This document shows, piece after piece, positions 11,840-25,575 of a stretch of DNA of 64,000 bases. The notes below the pieces were generated by a model that did not search any database, was not told the DNA's origin, and saw nothing but the letters and a program-made list of their open reading frames with translations. Source of the DNA: Thysanoteuthis rhombus (lineage: Eukaryota; Mollusca; Cephalopoda; Oegopsida; Thysanoteuthidae). Position numbers and translations under genes: made by a program. The DNA lies in contig OY735202.1 in NCBI GenBank assembly GCA_963457665.1, forward strand, positions 78,400,166 through 78,464,165, in the 5' to 3' direction. Numbering within the stretch: the stretch's first letter is position 1; each line of letters opens with the position of its first letter.

Positions 11840-12115
11840 ATTTCGATCACCTTGAATAGTGCGGTATTGATGTAGTACAGTTATGGTATTGCTGTATTGA
11901 TTAACGTAACTTAGTATGAACTGGAGAAAAAAAACATTAATTTACCGTAAGACCTTGAAGAGTACGTTTTTTTTTAAAGTAGTACGGTTAAGGCATTGGC
12001 ATTATTACTGTACAAATTAGGTATGATTTTGCAATGAACACATTAAGTTACGATAAGACCTTGAACAGTACGGACGATTTTAGAATGGATTGACCGCACT
12101 GTTCAAGTTATACCT
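11840..12115 (+). repeat. ~105-bp tandem repeat, three degenerate units
   Basis: The core 'accttgaatagtgcgg', 'agaccttgaagagtacg', 'agaccttgaacagtacgg' recurs at about 11851, 11951 and 12058. Each is followed by 'agtacggttaaggcattg' and 'gtatgaactggagaaaa' variants. A second two-unit locus of the same repeat is at 34815-35000. Confidence 0.7.
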
Positions 12116-12544
12116 ATACACAACGGTGTCTTTTTTTACGGTCACAGGTCCTCAAGAACACCCCCTGTTGGCGGTTTCATTTCAATGACCTTAACATAGA
12201 ATAGATCTTAACACTAAACAGCAATTGAGTGAACTATTTCATTCATTAAAATAATTCTATTATTTTTGTTCAACACCACATCAGCAGCATGTTCCTTTCT
12301 TCTTTCAAGTCATTAAACAATATTTCATGGTGATATTGATTGTTTTATCATGGCTAGAATCTCTTTCAGGGCAAAATCCTTTCTCACCATTATTTATTTG
12401 TGATTCATTTCAACATTCATGACGACCGCAAAATAAGATTTGAAATCTTCAAGTCCGTCTCCATAACAATCATCTCATCTTAAAATGCAAAATTATTATG
12501 CGTCACCCTGTCTTTTTTTTTTCCCACCATGACTCTTCTTAGAA

Positions 12545-13140
12545 AATGTCAACCAGAACTGTCAACATAGTTTTTTTTTCCATTTCCAATTGAGTCAGCT
12601 TGGCTGACTACTCATGTGTTGCACTCTAAGTTTGCACTGAAGGAGCTAGAGGGCTTAAAATGTTGAACATTTACCATATTTTCTGGCATATAATATGATG
12701 TGTAAGTATGACAATGAATCCAATGTGCAGGAATTATCACTAGGGGGCTGTCTCCCAACGTTGGAAATGGACATCTATGGGGCTTTGGCAATTTACAGGG
12801 GTTGCGAGTCCTCGGACTCCAACAATTGTAAATAGGTGTCTTATATGCCAGAAAATATAGCAATCTTTATTATGTCTAGAAAAAAATTTTGGCGTTTTTT
12901 TGAAAATTACCTACCCAAAATAAGTTTTTTTTTGGGGGGGGATTTACAATGTGAGTTTATCCTAGATTGGTCTCTTACTGTGTGTCTGGCAGTATTGATA
13001 CTTTTTTTTTTCTAATTGTAACGAAAGGTGAGAATAGTAACTTATTCATTGATCACCCTTTTTTTTTTCAATTTTTGAATTGATCAGCCTCAATTCTGCC
13101 TGCTGCCCCCAAAAGACGGTAACTTTTGGGTTACCTCTTC
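12545..13140 (+). repeat. Dispersed repeat, family A
   Basis: Starts at AACTGTCAACATAG, includes GGAGCTAGAGGGCTTAAAAT, 'atttacaatgtgagtttat' and 'aacttattcattgatcaccc', and ends at 'aaaagacggtaacttttgg'. An internal ~100-bp insert near 12700-12840 is not found in the other copies. Confidence 0.7.
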
Positions 13141-14252
13141 CAAAAATATTTTCCATCTAAAATAAACACCTCTTATTTCTAGATGATGTTAAAAATATTC
13201 AATTGTAAAGGATGAATTTGAACAGTTTGGCCAAATAATAGCTTTTTGTAATGTACAGACCTTTTGTCTAGAAATTCTATTCATTTACTCATTCACCCTT
13301 GCTACCAAAAAATGATGGCAGTTTGTGGATGATTTTGTCATTGCAATCTACTTAAAAGAAAAATCAAAAACATCATGTAAGTCTGCATTTTCTTGTTCAT
13401 ATGTTCAACCAGAATGAACCCAGACTTTTTTTTACATATTTGCAAAAAAAAAAATTAGTGAGACTACTCTATAATCAGCATTCAATATTATCTCCCTTGA
13501 CAAATCATACAGACAAAAAGTATAGACACTCATGTGGCGTATCATTTAAATAAGTAAATTACGTGTGAAATCTTTAGGTCCTATAAATAGAACAAGCATG
13601 ACTAAGCTGACCGGCAAGTATATTCGATATCTTGTTAAATAAATGAATCCATCCTGGCCAGCTGTCTATGTTCTATAAAAAAAACGAATGATCAAGTAAC
13701 ACCAATAAACAATAAATCAGAAAAATGAGCTCTTCAGTGTGTCCGATAGTCTAAAAAGTCAAAAGTGACTTCTCTGTCTTCCAGTCTTTCGTGTGTCCAA
13801 AGAACCTGTTAGTTACATTAGTTTTGCTTCATTTGTTAAACATTCCATTGTTCTTTCAAAGTACATATAGGCAACAGAAAGCCTGCTGCCCCAAATTTTG
13901 CCGGCAACAATATTCAAGTGGCCCAAGACCAATCGAGGCATTTTTAAAAAATGTAGCATAATTTTTCTCCAAGTCAATCTTATAATCTATATTGTTAAAA
14001 TCATTCTTGTTTTGACTTCACAGATCAATAATATGATAATTGTGATTCATATTTTTGACTAAAATAGAAATTAAGTATGCTTTCTGTCATCCAATCAACA
14101 TTTTTTTGTGGCCCAAGTGAAGATGAAAAATAACATGTGGCCTGCTGGATCAAAAAGGTGGCCCATGACTGTTTTAAAATATAAATTATTGAGTGTAGGT
14201 TTCCTTGATTTGTCATTCCTCGGGTTTGATTGACAATCCATGAGACATAAGG

Positions 14253-14277
14253 TATATATATATATATATATATATAT
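14253..14277. repeat. (TA)n microsatellite
   Basis: About 12 TA units. Confidence 0.9.
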
Positions 14278-15694
14278 TACCCTTTTCTCAAAATTTTATT
14301 CAACCGTTATTGCTGAACTTACCTACCTATTTTCCTATATATATATCTAAGAAATGGATATATGACCAGACAGAATAATGGCCTAAACAACATGAATTGA
14401 ATAAACAATTAAAAAAAAGAATGAAGCTGCTGCTGGTAATACAAAGGCCCAAATAACTCTTCTAACTCTGAAGTCTCATTCTTGCCTATGCGTGGTCTAT
14501 ATCTGCTCTATTTCTTTCTTTCTTTCAACCTACTGCTGTGGAAAACCCTTCAAATAAATCTTTGTGGAGCCAAGCCAACATATCATCATGCGTGTGTGTG
14601 TGTGTGTAACACTATTCAATGAGTGCACAGATACCACACTGTAATCCTAGGCAGAAGTACCAGTGAGTGACACCTTGATCCTAGGTAGAATGCAAAGTTC
14701 TCTTGTTCACTGAAGAAGAGAAAAAAAAAATAGTCAACTTTTCAACAAATTCATTTTGGGAAATATTTATGAACACATATTTTTTTTTGTTAATATAAGG
14801 AATTATTCAGGAAAAATTCCAAAATTTTGGCAGCAATAATTTTAAAGGGTCTTAGGGAAACTCTGAATAAAGTCTTAGGGCTTGGGTTCGCAAACAGATT
14901 TTGGAGGGTTTTCCTCATCTGTTGCAGGCCTTCAGGTGGCCTTTCCATAACTGATGCAGGAGAAGGTCTGGCAGTTAGGAAAAGCTTCTGTCTTGCAATA
15001 CAGCCACTTTTCTTTTGCTCTTTCTCAGGTTGGTTTCAGTGAAGGAGGTTAACTGGATGATTTTATATTACCATGCCCCTCTATTCATTGCTTCTGTTTG
15101 CTATTGACAATAAAGGTCTTTCTTGATTTTTTGGTTGGGTTTTACTTCTAAACAACAGAAGAACTAACTTTTGAAGATTTTGACTTGCAATGAATTGAGT
15201 TTATATTTTTCTGACTTTTGGTTGAAAAAAAAACAAGATAGGATTAAGAAGATTTTCATTTTTTACTGAAACTGAAAAGACTTGTAACTGACATACTGAA
15301 CAGTTAATTATGCCACTTGCTCATTGTTTTTAATATAGATATTTTTGGTTGTGTCAAGATGTAAGAAGAAGGGTCACAACTGTGAAAAGGGGAGGAGAGG
15401 TCTGTTTTTGAGATAACTGAGGATGCTGTCTTGAGCTTTGCTGTATTTTGGGGTTTTTGGAGATGTCTCTCACTGTGGACTGTGAAAGGAATGGTAAAAG
15501 ATCTTGGAGTGGAGTGTTTGAGTTCCTCCAAGTGGGTAGAAAAAGCTGAATTTGAAGTCGGGAATGTTTTGGGGAAAATGATGGAATCATACGGCTCCTC
15601 CAAACTGCAGCTTGGAAGCAAAAACAGACCTGTAAATCGCCTTATCATGTGCTGATCTAATTGAAGCGATCTCACATTGAAATCTCCAGATTGG

Positions 15695-15697
<3 letters not shown>

Positions 15698-15772
<75 letters not shown>
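15698..15772. repeat. (TA)n microsatellite with (GA)n tail
   Basis: About 60 bp of TA followed by AGAGAGAGAGAG. Confidence 0.95.
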
Positions 15773-15773
<1 letters not shown>

Positions 15774-17584
15774 AAACGATCTATTTGTTTCTGGCAGTTA
15801 TATTGAACTGTTGTCTCAAGTGAAGAATGGACTGTCACCTCCATATTGTGTATTACAGAACTGTTTTGTCATCTCCAGAAGTGCCCTTTAATTGACAGAA
15901 CTGTTTTTGTTGTCTTGTGTATTGAACTGTTATCTCTTATTGACTATTGAACATTATTGTGTTTATCAAAGTCTTTCTCTATATTTCTTGTGTTGTATAG
16001 TGATCCAACTTTTTTCCCTTCCATTGCTCTATTGGTTGCTTTTCTCTTCTCTATCTTGTTCCCACTATCTCTATGCCGTCTCGTGTCTCTTATTTTATTT
16101 TGTTATCTTCTGCTTCATCTTCTCACTTTTCCAAAACCCAAGGAAGAAAATTTTGTGCTAAGGGGTCTCTGTAACTGACTGACCTCGCCAAACATGTGAC
16201 TTGCTTTGCCTTGGGACTAGTCTGTCTCCTCATTCTTGTTTGCAGCTGTCAACACTGTTAAGGGTTATAGATGAAATAAGAATGGGGGATGCTGAGCAAA
16301 CCCCAAAGTGCTGATTATGAGAGGAGAGTGTTCAGCTGTGTAGAAATAAAATAAGTTATATTTTTTATAAATCAAGTAATATCCAACTAAATGTTGAAGA
16401 TCAAAGATGATCATTTGATTTATCAATATTATGTAATATATTTCCTAGATTTTAGTTATATATCTGGAGCATCAAGATGTTTCTAGGTCTTTTAAGATGT
16501 TCATTCACTCAATCTTTGATGTAAACTTGAAAATAAAGTTGGCAACATTGCCATTGTTAGATCTTCACACAAGAAAAGAACTAGCACATGGTCTAACTTT
16601 CAGGCTGTCATACTCTAACAATGGAACAATCATAGAGAATAATTGTTAAAGTCAATTGCCAAATTAATCAGCAGTTTATTCAATCTATACAGTTTGAAAT
16701 TTTTAAACAAGCATTCACCCCCCCCCCCTTTTTGTTGTTGCTATAATGGAGAATTGTTTTTATCCCCCACCCCTTCCAGTGCTCTTCATTTTCACTGATC
16801 AAGAATTCCTCCCATCGTCCATTCATCATTAACAATGGGCCATTTTCTGTTGATGCTTTGTTTAAGAATGTTCCATATATTGTTGGTAAATGATTGATGG
16901 CTAACAAGGAGTGTCCGTCCAGTGGTCAGAATATTCGTTTCATGAGCAGCTATGAACGTCCTCTGTTGGCAGAGACCAAATGTGTTATAAAAATTTGGGT
17001 AATGATATAAATCTGCTTTTTCACGAGTAAAAAGGTTTTATCATAAATGCAGTGTTTTCTGAGGTTTAGATCTACTTCATTGTTTTGCTTTGATTTATTT
17101 GTTTATTCCTGTCGACAGAAAGCCACTCGGCTGCAATTTCAGTTCTAATTCGTTTTTTACAGGGTATGGCAACTGCCAAGCTGTAGGTTTTTTTCTGTTG
17201 GAGTTACCTCCTCTTAGTTGAACTACCTTACAGGCTCCAACTTCCCTATTATTCACCCATAACTGGGTAGAGAAGTGGATTCATTTCTTTCCCCAAGGGC
17301 ATTAATGTTAAGTGTAAATAGCCTTGGCAGAAACTTGAACACTGTTTGTCTATTCTTTCATGCCTGAAGCTGACACACCCAACTGTACCTCCAAATCTAC
17401 CTGTCGCGAATCTGAATAATGCTGAATGTTTTCTTTGACTCTTAATTTCATTAAAGGAAATAAGGGTGTTGATAACTAGGCGAATAACCACTGATCAAAG
17501 TTACTTGCTTTCCAACTATGGGAAATTAAAAAAAATTGTTTTCTTTCATCTGATTCGATAAATTTGACAAATTTTGTTCCCATC

Positions 17585-17655
17585 TCTGGGTAGCTCTGCG
17601 GTCAATTCGATGTGGTATCGTATTTTATTGAGTCACAGAGTTGCATTCCCAGTGG
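17585..17655 (+). repeat. tRNA-like SINE fragment (weak)
   Basis: GGGTAGCTCTGCGGTCAATT resembles an A-box and GAGTTGCATTCCCAG a degenerate B-box about 45 bp later. No tRNA fold is supported. Confidence 0.4.
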
Positions 17656-17985
17656 AGTTAGTTGTATTGTTTCGGGTTTTTTTGTTTCTTTTTTCTACTA
17701 TTGTTCAAATCATAATTACATTTCATGATTTTTAACTTTTTATATGATGTCACTTTCTATTGTCATTGTGAATGAGTGACTTTTGTACTGGAATGACAAT
17801 TGAAAATGAATCATCCTTATTGAAAGAGATCCTCGACTGTGATTTTAGTTTATTTATCTATGATCTCTCCCAGAAGTTTTCCAATGGTAGATGATAATAA
17901 AGAAGTTTTTCAGGGTTTGTTGGCATTATTTCCTGCCTCAAAGCCTTTGTTTCTGTGAAAATAGTTACTGCCAAATAATTAAAAA

Positions 17986-18325
17986 CCACAATCACAACTA
18001 TCAATACGGATTTCTTCAGTTTTCAAGTTGGTCCAGCTGGTCAGCTGTGTACGTATGATGCATACAGGTTGAAGCAATGTAGCTGGAAACTTTCAGTGGC
18101 AGGTTCAATTTAAAAATTGATCCCTAGTTCGTGCCTGGCTGTGTTGAAAGGTTTTTTTTTTATGTTGTTGAAAATTCTGCTTTTTTAATGATCCAACAAA
18201 AGGCGTGAGAATTAGCTTAATCATTGATCAACCCTTTCCCTAATTTTTCAGTTGATCATCCCCAACATGGTATGCTGCCAAGAGATGTTGGGTTCTGTTG
18301 AGTTACTAATCAGGCCTGTTTTTCC
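17986..18325 (+). repeat. Dispersed repeat, family A
   Basis: Contains TTTCTTCAGTTTTCAAGTTG, GCATACAGGTTGAAGCAATG, 'aattagcttaatcattgatca', GTATGCTGCCAAGAGATGTT and the 3' end 'gagttactaatcaggcctg'. Confidence 0.7.
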
Positions 18326-19170
18326 AAATAAGAGTTTTGAATTCTCATCTTGCCCCTTTTGTTTGAACTTCTGAGACGAAGAAATATCATTAACATTCAC
18401 TGATTTGTTGGAGGGTTCTACCCCTGTAAGTGTTATTAGTTCAGCGGAAGAGGTAGGCTAGTGACAGTGCAAGGATGAATTAACTTGGTTGGACTGACTG
18501 ATACAAAAGATCATCTTGGCATGGACAGCAGAATGAGAACAATTTGTTAGAGAGGTTACCAACCATAATAAGCACCATTTTGCCCCTTGTTCAATATGAT
18601 TTTTCTTTGTTTTAGCTATATTAATATTTAGGAATTGCACTGGCTTGATTCTTCTAATGGCACCTGAGATTTCTTTGTATTGTTTGCGTACCTGTTATCC
18701 AAAATGCCTGGGTCTAGAGGTGTTTTGAATTTCGGAGTTTTTTGAATTTGGGAATATTTGCTGATTCATAATGAGATACCCTGGGGATGGAGCCTGTAAT
18801 GTCATCTTTTCCTTATCACCATTACTCATAGGGGTATCTACAGCCCTTTTTGACATTTTCAACAATTTATTTGTACAGATGAAAGAATAAGCAAAATGTA
18901 CAGTGATTTAATTCTTGTAGGCAGTGATCTGTGGTCAGTTCATTGTTCTGTCACCTTTGCAAGAGTTGCTCTCAGAACTCCAGCTTTGAAAGTACTTCTT
19001 ATTGTATTTGTGTCTATACTTTCTAATTGCATAACTGTTGAGGAAAGTTCAGTTTGGTTTTACTATTCATTAAAGATCAAGTGCGTTGCTGGTGGCCTAA
19101 TGGTTACCAACATGGAAAATGGTTTAAACTCTGGACTCAGACAATTCGCACTTCTCTTATTTTTATTCAT

Positions 19171-19332
19171 CTATTTAGCTTGGTTAAAGATAAAGCCTCC
19201 TGGCAATTAGTTGGTCGTGAGTTCAGATCACATTATTGGAATGTGGGTTTTACATATTGGCTTACACCATACGTTTTGGTGAGGATTGTTCTTGTTATGG
19301 TTGGAAAGCAAAGTCGACACCAGACTTGACCA
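19171..19332 (+). mobile_element. tRNA-derived SINE, copy 1
   Basis: A-box-like TTAGCTTGGTTAAAGA at 19175-19190 and B-box-like GGTCGTGAGTTCAGATCA at 19213-19230. The 3' body is GGTGAGGATTGTTCTTGTTA then TGGTTGGAAAGCAAAGTCGA. The body is shared with copies at 20750-20915 (+) and 36600-36752 (-). Confidence 0.7.
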
Positions 19333-19639
19333 AAAGAGGTTAGAAGAATGAGTGATGAGTCATTTTTGGTATCCAACACTTGATTCTTTTTTTTCCGAAG
19401 AAACAGGCTAATGACCCATATTTCCCCCCAACCTCTTCGAATATGGCTTGAGACTGTTCATTGAGCTCTGAACAGTCTCAATATTCGTACTTGTTGTTAT
19501 ACTGTAACAGATTGCATCTCAAATTCTCTAATATTGGGTATTTGTATATAAATGAGAGCTCCACACAGAACCAATCCCCGTAATAACAAAAAAGATGACT
19601 TGGGAATGGGAGGTGGATGTTGAAACAAATTCATATTAG

Positions 19640-19680
19640 AAACTATGAATCAAAACTGTCAGCACAGGCTCCACTGTCTG

Positions 19681-19721
<41 letters not shown>

Positions 19722-20060
19722 CACCAATGGTGCTGGAGGACTGAAAATTAAAACATTTACTCCTTATGTCTACAAAAAATTATTTATTACCCCCCCCCCC
19801 ATTTTTAGTTAGGGGTAAAATTTGCAATATAAGTTTATGCTAAATTAATCCCTTCATTCGAGTCATGCTCGTTTTTCTTAATTTTCAGTAAACAAAATAA
19901 TCATATTTCCTTGACAGTGAGGAGTAAATGTTACAGATTTTAGCCCTCTAGCTCAGCAGGGAATGTTAAGAAGAGAACACATCTCCCTGAATTCTTCTAT
20001 TAATCACCCATTTGTTTTTTAAAAATTCCTCCCCAAGTACTGGTCAATTTTGGGCTGGAC
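19640..20060. mobile_element. Dispersed family A copy, partly foldback
   Basis: Forward part about 19641-19890 (AAAACTGTCAGCACAGG, GCTGGAGGACTGAAAATTAA), containing a (TA)n block at 19685-19717. From about 19916 to 19960 the element reads in reverse (GAGGAGTAAATGTTACAG, 'tagccctctagctcagc'), making a second head-to-head arrangement like the one at 5634-6170. Confidence 0.6.
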
Positions 20061-20749
20061 AATGAAGGTTACCTTTACCTCTTTAGGGGTGGACGGGTCT
20101 TAGATGCTGTCAAATACCTGCTGTTCAATTTCTCTGTTCATGTGTGTCCTGTGAAAACTTCAACGGGGAAGAAAGAAAGGAAGAGTCCACATATCGTAAT
20201 ATGGATTTTTTTCTGGACCTGAGCCATTGTTATGTGTCATTGTTGTTATGTGTCATTATTGTTTTGCCTTGGCTGTCATTTTTTTTTCATCTCTCAATCT
20301 ATGTACCAACTAGAGTTGAACACAGAATAAAGACAGTGAACAAAAGAGAAGCAGTCATAGTTTCAAGTCAAAATATAAGGAAATATAAACTTATAATGGT
20401 TCAACAATTACAGAAGATTATAGTAATTTCCCTGTATTTAATCCTACAATATGTGTGTATCATGTAATTTTAAACATGTTTGAAAACGGAAGAAAAAAAT
20501 AGTCATTCAGTCTGTTCTTAAAACCTTTTTGTCATGGTTAATGGGTAATTGATTAATATCACAACAAGAGTCTAAATGAACTTTTACACTCTGATATATC
20601 TACTATGATTTATATATAAGACAAGATGATTGCTTTTGTATTGTATATACAATTATAGTAAAAATATTTTTTAGTATAAATTTATTTATTTATTAGAATG
20701 AAATGAGCCCTTGCATATCTCAGATAAATTTTGTTGGTACGTAAGATAT

Positions 20750-20915
20750 GTTACTTTGGCTCAGTCGCTAAGAGACCAGCCTACCAATCAGTTGGTCATA
20801 ATTTCAAATCATGGTATGGGAATACTGATTTTTACTCCCCTAAATCAGGTGAGGATTGTTTTTTTTATGGTAGAAAAACAAAGTCAACTTGAGACTTAGA
20901 CTTGATTTTGACAAA
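20750..20915 (+). mobile_element. tRNA-derived SINE, copy 2
   Basis: A-box TTTGGCTCAGTCGCTAAGAG (20755-20774), B-box-like GGTCATAATTTCAAATC (20794-20810), and the shared body GGTGAGGATTGTTTTTTTTA then AAAACAAAGTCAACTTGAGA. Confidence 0.72.
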
Positions 20916-21479
20916 AAATGATTGATAGTCTGTGAACTATGATTCTCAGTGACAAAAAAAAAAAGCACTTTCTATTGAGATTTTTTAATGAATTAAATAG
21001 TTATACTTTTCAAAGAAAATAGTTGAAGTCTTGCTCCCATGTTCCTCTCCCATCATATATGTTATGTGGCTTAGGTTTGCTCTTCTGTTGTTCAGCTGTG
21101 ACTAGCTAGACGCCCTTCTCCACCAGCTCGACAACCCCCAACCCACCTAGTGTACATGGAGGGACAAAGCGAGACTATATTTTGTTTGTCCTTCTTTCTT
21201 CTAACTTCCTCTTTTACATAGGATGGGCCGAGGGTTGTCGTGTTGTTGAGGGTGAAGTTAGAGAATAAAATGTGGGTTGCTCCTTTCTCCGTCACTGATT
21301 AACCAAGCAACACACAGACTGTCTATTGTGAAGCTTAGATGGGAAAATATGAAACTTGAAATCTTGTGTAGTAGTTATTTCAACACTGCATATTGAGGTT
21401 TTTATCTGGATGCAGTATAACCTAGAAAGCACTCAGAGAGAGAGCTTACCTCCTGCCAACAACATACAATAACTAAAAG

Positions 21480-21725
21480 CCGAATGAAAATCAGTTCATA
21501 TATAGCTACGATGAAGGGGAGGTAACTATATTTCAATTTTTCATATTTTGGACTATTATTTACATCTTGGATTCATGAAAAGAAGATCTTTCTCTGTGAA
21601 AAAAAACGATTCGTGGATCCATCCCAACCATTTAAAAAATTTTTCCTTAGCCTATGACTCGCCCTCCTACAAAATCATACTGAAAATTAATTGAGAACTT
21701 TTGGAGATATTGTGTGGAACTTTGC
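21480..21725 (+). repeat. Dispersed repeat, family B
   Basis: ATAGCTACGATGAAGGGGAG, 'ccttagcctatgactcgccc' and GAGAACTTTTGGAGATATTG match modules at 7020-7190 in the same orientation, with reordered spacing. Confidence 0.55.
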
Positions 21726-21734
21726 ACTGATCCT

Positions 21735-22260
21735 TGGGAAAGGCATGAATCCACCTCTACCTCCTCTCCCCCAGTTATAGGTACGATAACAGATTGAGCT
21801 CTCTAGCCTTGAGAAGGCAACCAATCTTGGAGAAGGACAACTCCGATTCCTAGCCCAATTCGACATCCTTTCTATCTGCTTTCTTCTGGACTACATCAGC
21901 AAAGCTGAGAACGCAATCCTGATGACTGGGCGTCCCAGGATCTCCGTAGTCTTTTCCCAGGCATGAGTCCTGAAGGGGTCGTTCCATTGTCCGTGGAAAC
22001 AGAATGGAGGCTATTCATAAATACTCTGTTACAGCATGACAGCCATTGAGAATATTGGGACCATTCTGGACTTGAAGAACGGTACCTGAGAGGTCTTTGG
22101 GAAGTGGAGGAGGAGGAAACAATATCTCATGAGTCATTTGTCCATTTCTTTGAAAAGAAGTACTTGAATGTTTGGCACCAAAAACAGTTAATTCCTTCTT
22201 GCGGTATTTGTTTTCATCCTTAAAATTTTGTGCAGGAAAATAGACCCCAGAGGATGAATT
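21735..22260. other. Unrecognised moderately GC-richer block
   Basis: Base composition is less AT-rich than its surroundings, suggesting repeat-derived or formerly coding sequence. The string 'ttgggaaaggcatgaatccacct' at about 21733 recurs at about 25978. No frame could be linked to a known protein. Confidence 0.35.
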
Positions 22261-23692
22261 GAGGGGAGTTCTGAGATGACATCAAAACAATCGTCATCTA
22301 AAGTTTTTAAAATTTGGATATAGACTACTTGTCTCATAAACAAGTGTTTTTTTTTTTGTTATTATGTCGTCATGAACATAATAAGTTACAACTGAAATGT
22401 AAACAAATATTTCCAGGCAACAGATGGTCATAAACATTGTTGCCTACTCGAGAATAATTTTTTGTGTTAAATCGACCTCGAAAAAGCATAAAAAAAAACC
22501 ACAATGTAAAAACACTCTTAGTCTTTTTATAGCTATTCTTAACAGTTAAATTGTCTGGATCTGACTAAAATTACTTGAGAAAAAGGCTGAAATAACTGAT
22601 TAATAGCACTACAAAATGGCTAAAACTAGCTCCAAGACAAGAAACCTGCTAAATTTAATGCAAAAAGCACTAAATTAGCAGCACAGTTTATAAAGTAAAA
22701 CTTAGTATGTTTGTTTTTTAATCTATATCAGTGATTTATAAAATCAGTTTATTTGTTTTCTTATGCCTACATATAACATCTTGGGCAGATCAAATTTACA
22801 AAATTATTTAAAGGTATTATACCTTTCATATTTTTCTTATGCTCAAACATTTTCCATAATTCTTTTGATATGCTTCAAAATTTTAGTATTCTTGATCTTG
22901 GGGCTTTTTTTTTCTTTTTAGTTCTTTCTTACTAACATAGTATGAGTTGAAAATTATGAATCATTTACATTTGGATTGACACTGGATCATTGTATCTGTG
23001 CACGTCTGCCTACGATCAAAGTGTCACTCTGAACACACTTGCCTAGGATCAAAGTGTAGTATCTGCTTGCAGTACATTCTTTGGTAGTTTTGCGCCAGTG
23101 CAATAATGTAGCCAATGATGGCCTACTGAGGCTCGGTATTGCTAAGTGCAAGAAGCTCAGGATTTGTCCTGTGGCCTCAAAAAATAACCCTGTCTGGTCT
23201 TGGGAGATCAGCAAACTCTGGGGGGCAGTACCTTCCCATTGCATGAAAAGACAAGGGTCTGGCTTGCCCTGACGCCTTCATAACACAAGTTGCAGGTACA
23301 AGAGCAATATTTTAGCTACTGTGTGGAATCCCTCATGAAACAGATCTTGTGTCACATCTTGTTCTTGTGGGAAATGAGTAAATATAGATCAAAGTGTAGT
23401 ATCTTGGAAAGTGTTATGCACAAAACTTAAGTTCATCATGTATGGATAGACATAGCATTTTATGTAAATAGATTATTAGGTGACTCTGCCAGATCTAGAT
23501 TAATGTCTGTGGATTAATTCAACTTTTGAAAGGCGTCTCCCAAGAAACCTTTTGTAAGGTTTGTCATTGTCCGTAGCGTCAGAATATCCATCATATAGAA
23601 CTGCCCTGACAAGATTTGAATACGATTGACTTAATTTTCTTCATTTGATTTATTGACCTCTTATAATAAAAATAGTTTTTTTAGATACCATC

Positions 23693-24095
23693 GACCAAAA
23701 CTGTCAAATGAGTTTCTTCAGTTTTCAAGTGGGTCTGGCTAACAATCAATCACATCTACAGGTCGCACCACTAGAGCAGGAGGGCTGAAAATTTCAACAT
23801 TTAATAATTATGTAGAAAAAACAGTTTTCTTCTTTCAAGCCCCCTGAAAATAGGTTTTTAGTGCGGGGTTCAATTTACATTGTAAATTTATGCTAAAATA
23901 ATCCCTTGGTTAGTGTCCAACAAGATTAATGCTGGTTTATTAAAAATTAAGACTGTTTCGAGTGACCACTGTCCTTACAAAAGGCAAGCATTGATCCCCA
24001 CTTTTTTTCAACTTTTGAATTGATCACCTTGAACGTGGCATGCTGCCAAAAGACGTTGGTCATGTGGCAGTTTCTCTTGCATGAGATTAATTTTC
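23693..24095 (+). repeat. Dispersed repeat, family A
   Basis: CGACCAAAACTGTCAAATGA, 'cagttttcaagtgggtctgg', GAGCAGGAGGGCTGAAAATT, 'caatttacattgtaaattta', GCATGCTGCCAAAAGACGTT. Nearly full length. Confidence 0.72.
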
Positions 24096-24399
24096 ACCGT
24101 AAATTGAGCGTTGGTCTGTGAATAATGGCCTTTTAAAAATTTCTGTTTTGTTAGTGAAAAAGCTGACAAATTTTTCCATCGAATGAGATTAAATCAAATT
24201 AAAAATATTTTGATTGTTATTAGTGATAACAACATTTCTGTTTTGATTGTTGCCATTAATGACATCATAAACAAAGAACAGCGTCCCGATTAAAGTATAA
24301 ACCTCCCAAAGATTTTCATGAATTTGGAAAAGAAGGTACAGGAAATAATTTTTTCAACAATGTGGAATAAGCTTTAGATAATATCAAATATTCTCACGT

Positions 24400-24740
24400 T
24401 TTATTTAGAGATCTAAATTTAGGTAGAAAATATCTTGACTGACCGTACTGAAGAGAAGTAAACGGAAGATGCATATTTCGAATAGGCATGCCTTACTTGT
24501 CTTTAATGAAAAGACATATCTTCAATATCTGTTGCTGGTATAAACGACTCACTATAACCTATGGGTTTACTAGAACTATTCATCTACAATTATTTAAAAA
24601 AAAGTAGATCTTTCATCTATGATTATCTAAATAAAAAAAGTCTTTATCTAAAATGATCTAAAAAAATAATCTCTTATCTAAAATGATCTAAAAAAAAAAA
24701 TCTCTCATCTAAAATGATCTAAAAAAAATAGCAGCACAAA
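24400..24740 (-). repeat. Family D copy with short tandem units
   Basis: At 24580-24730 an approximately 45-bp unit containing 'atctaaaatgatctaaaaaa' is repeated about four times. Just upstream is 'gtactgaagagaagtaaac', also present at about 54803. This is the reverse complement of the 6290-6450 and 25370-25575 family. Confidence 0.5.
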
Positions 24741-24883
24741 ATTTTGGCATTGTCGGTTCAAAATGACGATAGAGACCCCCAAAAGCATTGTTTTGAAAGA
24801 AAACAAAAGAGCTGTTTTTAGATGCTGTCTAGTGGTATACTCATGCAAATTTTCAAGGTTGCAGCCCCAAAAATATGACTAGT

Positions 24884-24885
<2 letters not shown>

Positions 24886-24915
<30 letters not shown>
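24886..24915. repeat. (CA)n microsatellite
   Basis: About 13 CA units. Confidence 0.9.
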
Positions 24916-24917
<2 letters not shown>

Positions 24918-25369
24918 CATATAGAAACAGGCCCTCAAAGAGAGAGAAGAATCTGTAGTCCACTTGGCTGGCTGGCTGGACAATTTATGGGGCTATGGTA
25001 TATTGATAACTATGGGTGTATATCAAAGAAAATCCTGGAAGAAAGCTGAATTTCTATCTGGCATTTGTCCATGAAATCTGTAGTAGTCGGTCAGTTCCTG
25101 GCAGTGAAATGTTTTCTTATATTCTTTGCCAAACACAGGTCTCTTAAGTGGTCGATATTTGAACCCTGGGGGTCAATTGAACTTTTACTGTTGAAAAGCT
25201 GACATTTGTATGAGAAATAAAAATACATACATTACAACTTGGTGCAATACATATTTCTGATTTATAATGAGTTTTTTTGTCAAGCTTTATTTCATAGCAT
25301 CCATTTGGCCCTCCACCTACTCGCTAACCCATCAACTGTGAAGGTGGTAAATATTGGTGCTATGATTTA

Positions 25370-25575
25370 GGGCAATGCCCATTCAAAAAGTGCCCATTTG
25401 GAAGGGGCCAATGTGGAGCAGCCTACTAAAACTGTTGTGTGAAATAATTTTGTAGTACGGGACTGTGGCTTTGAAGTACTTCAGTTACTCCTGTTCAGTG
25501 TTGCCAATTTTGTTAATTCATTCCGGAATTTAGATCTATCGCCAATTTAGATATAAAAATCTAAATTTAAATAAT
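25370..25575 (+). repeat. Dispersed repeat, family D
   Basis: Parallels 6290-6450: 'cccatttggaagggg', 'ggctttgaagtacttcag', 'ttcagtgttgcc', 'aatttagat'. Confidence 0.5.

Noticed and set aside
15304..15675. 123-residue minus-strand frame in LC3 intron 1
   Set aside because: Ser/Thr/Pro-rich without domain signature. An overlapping frame on the same strand is equally open, and no splice context was found.
22987..23272. Overlapping frames on both strands near 23.1 kb
   Set aside because: Less AT-biased and mildly coding-like, but no family could be recognised. The 'ggatcaaagtgtagtatct' string beside it recurs at 23390, suggesting a repeat.
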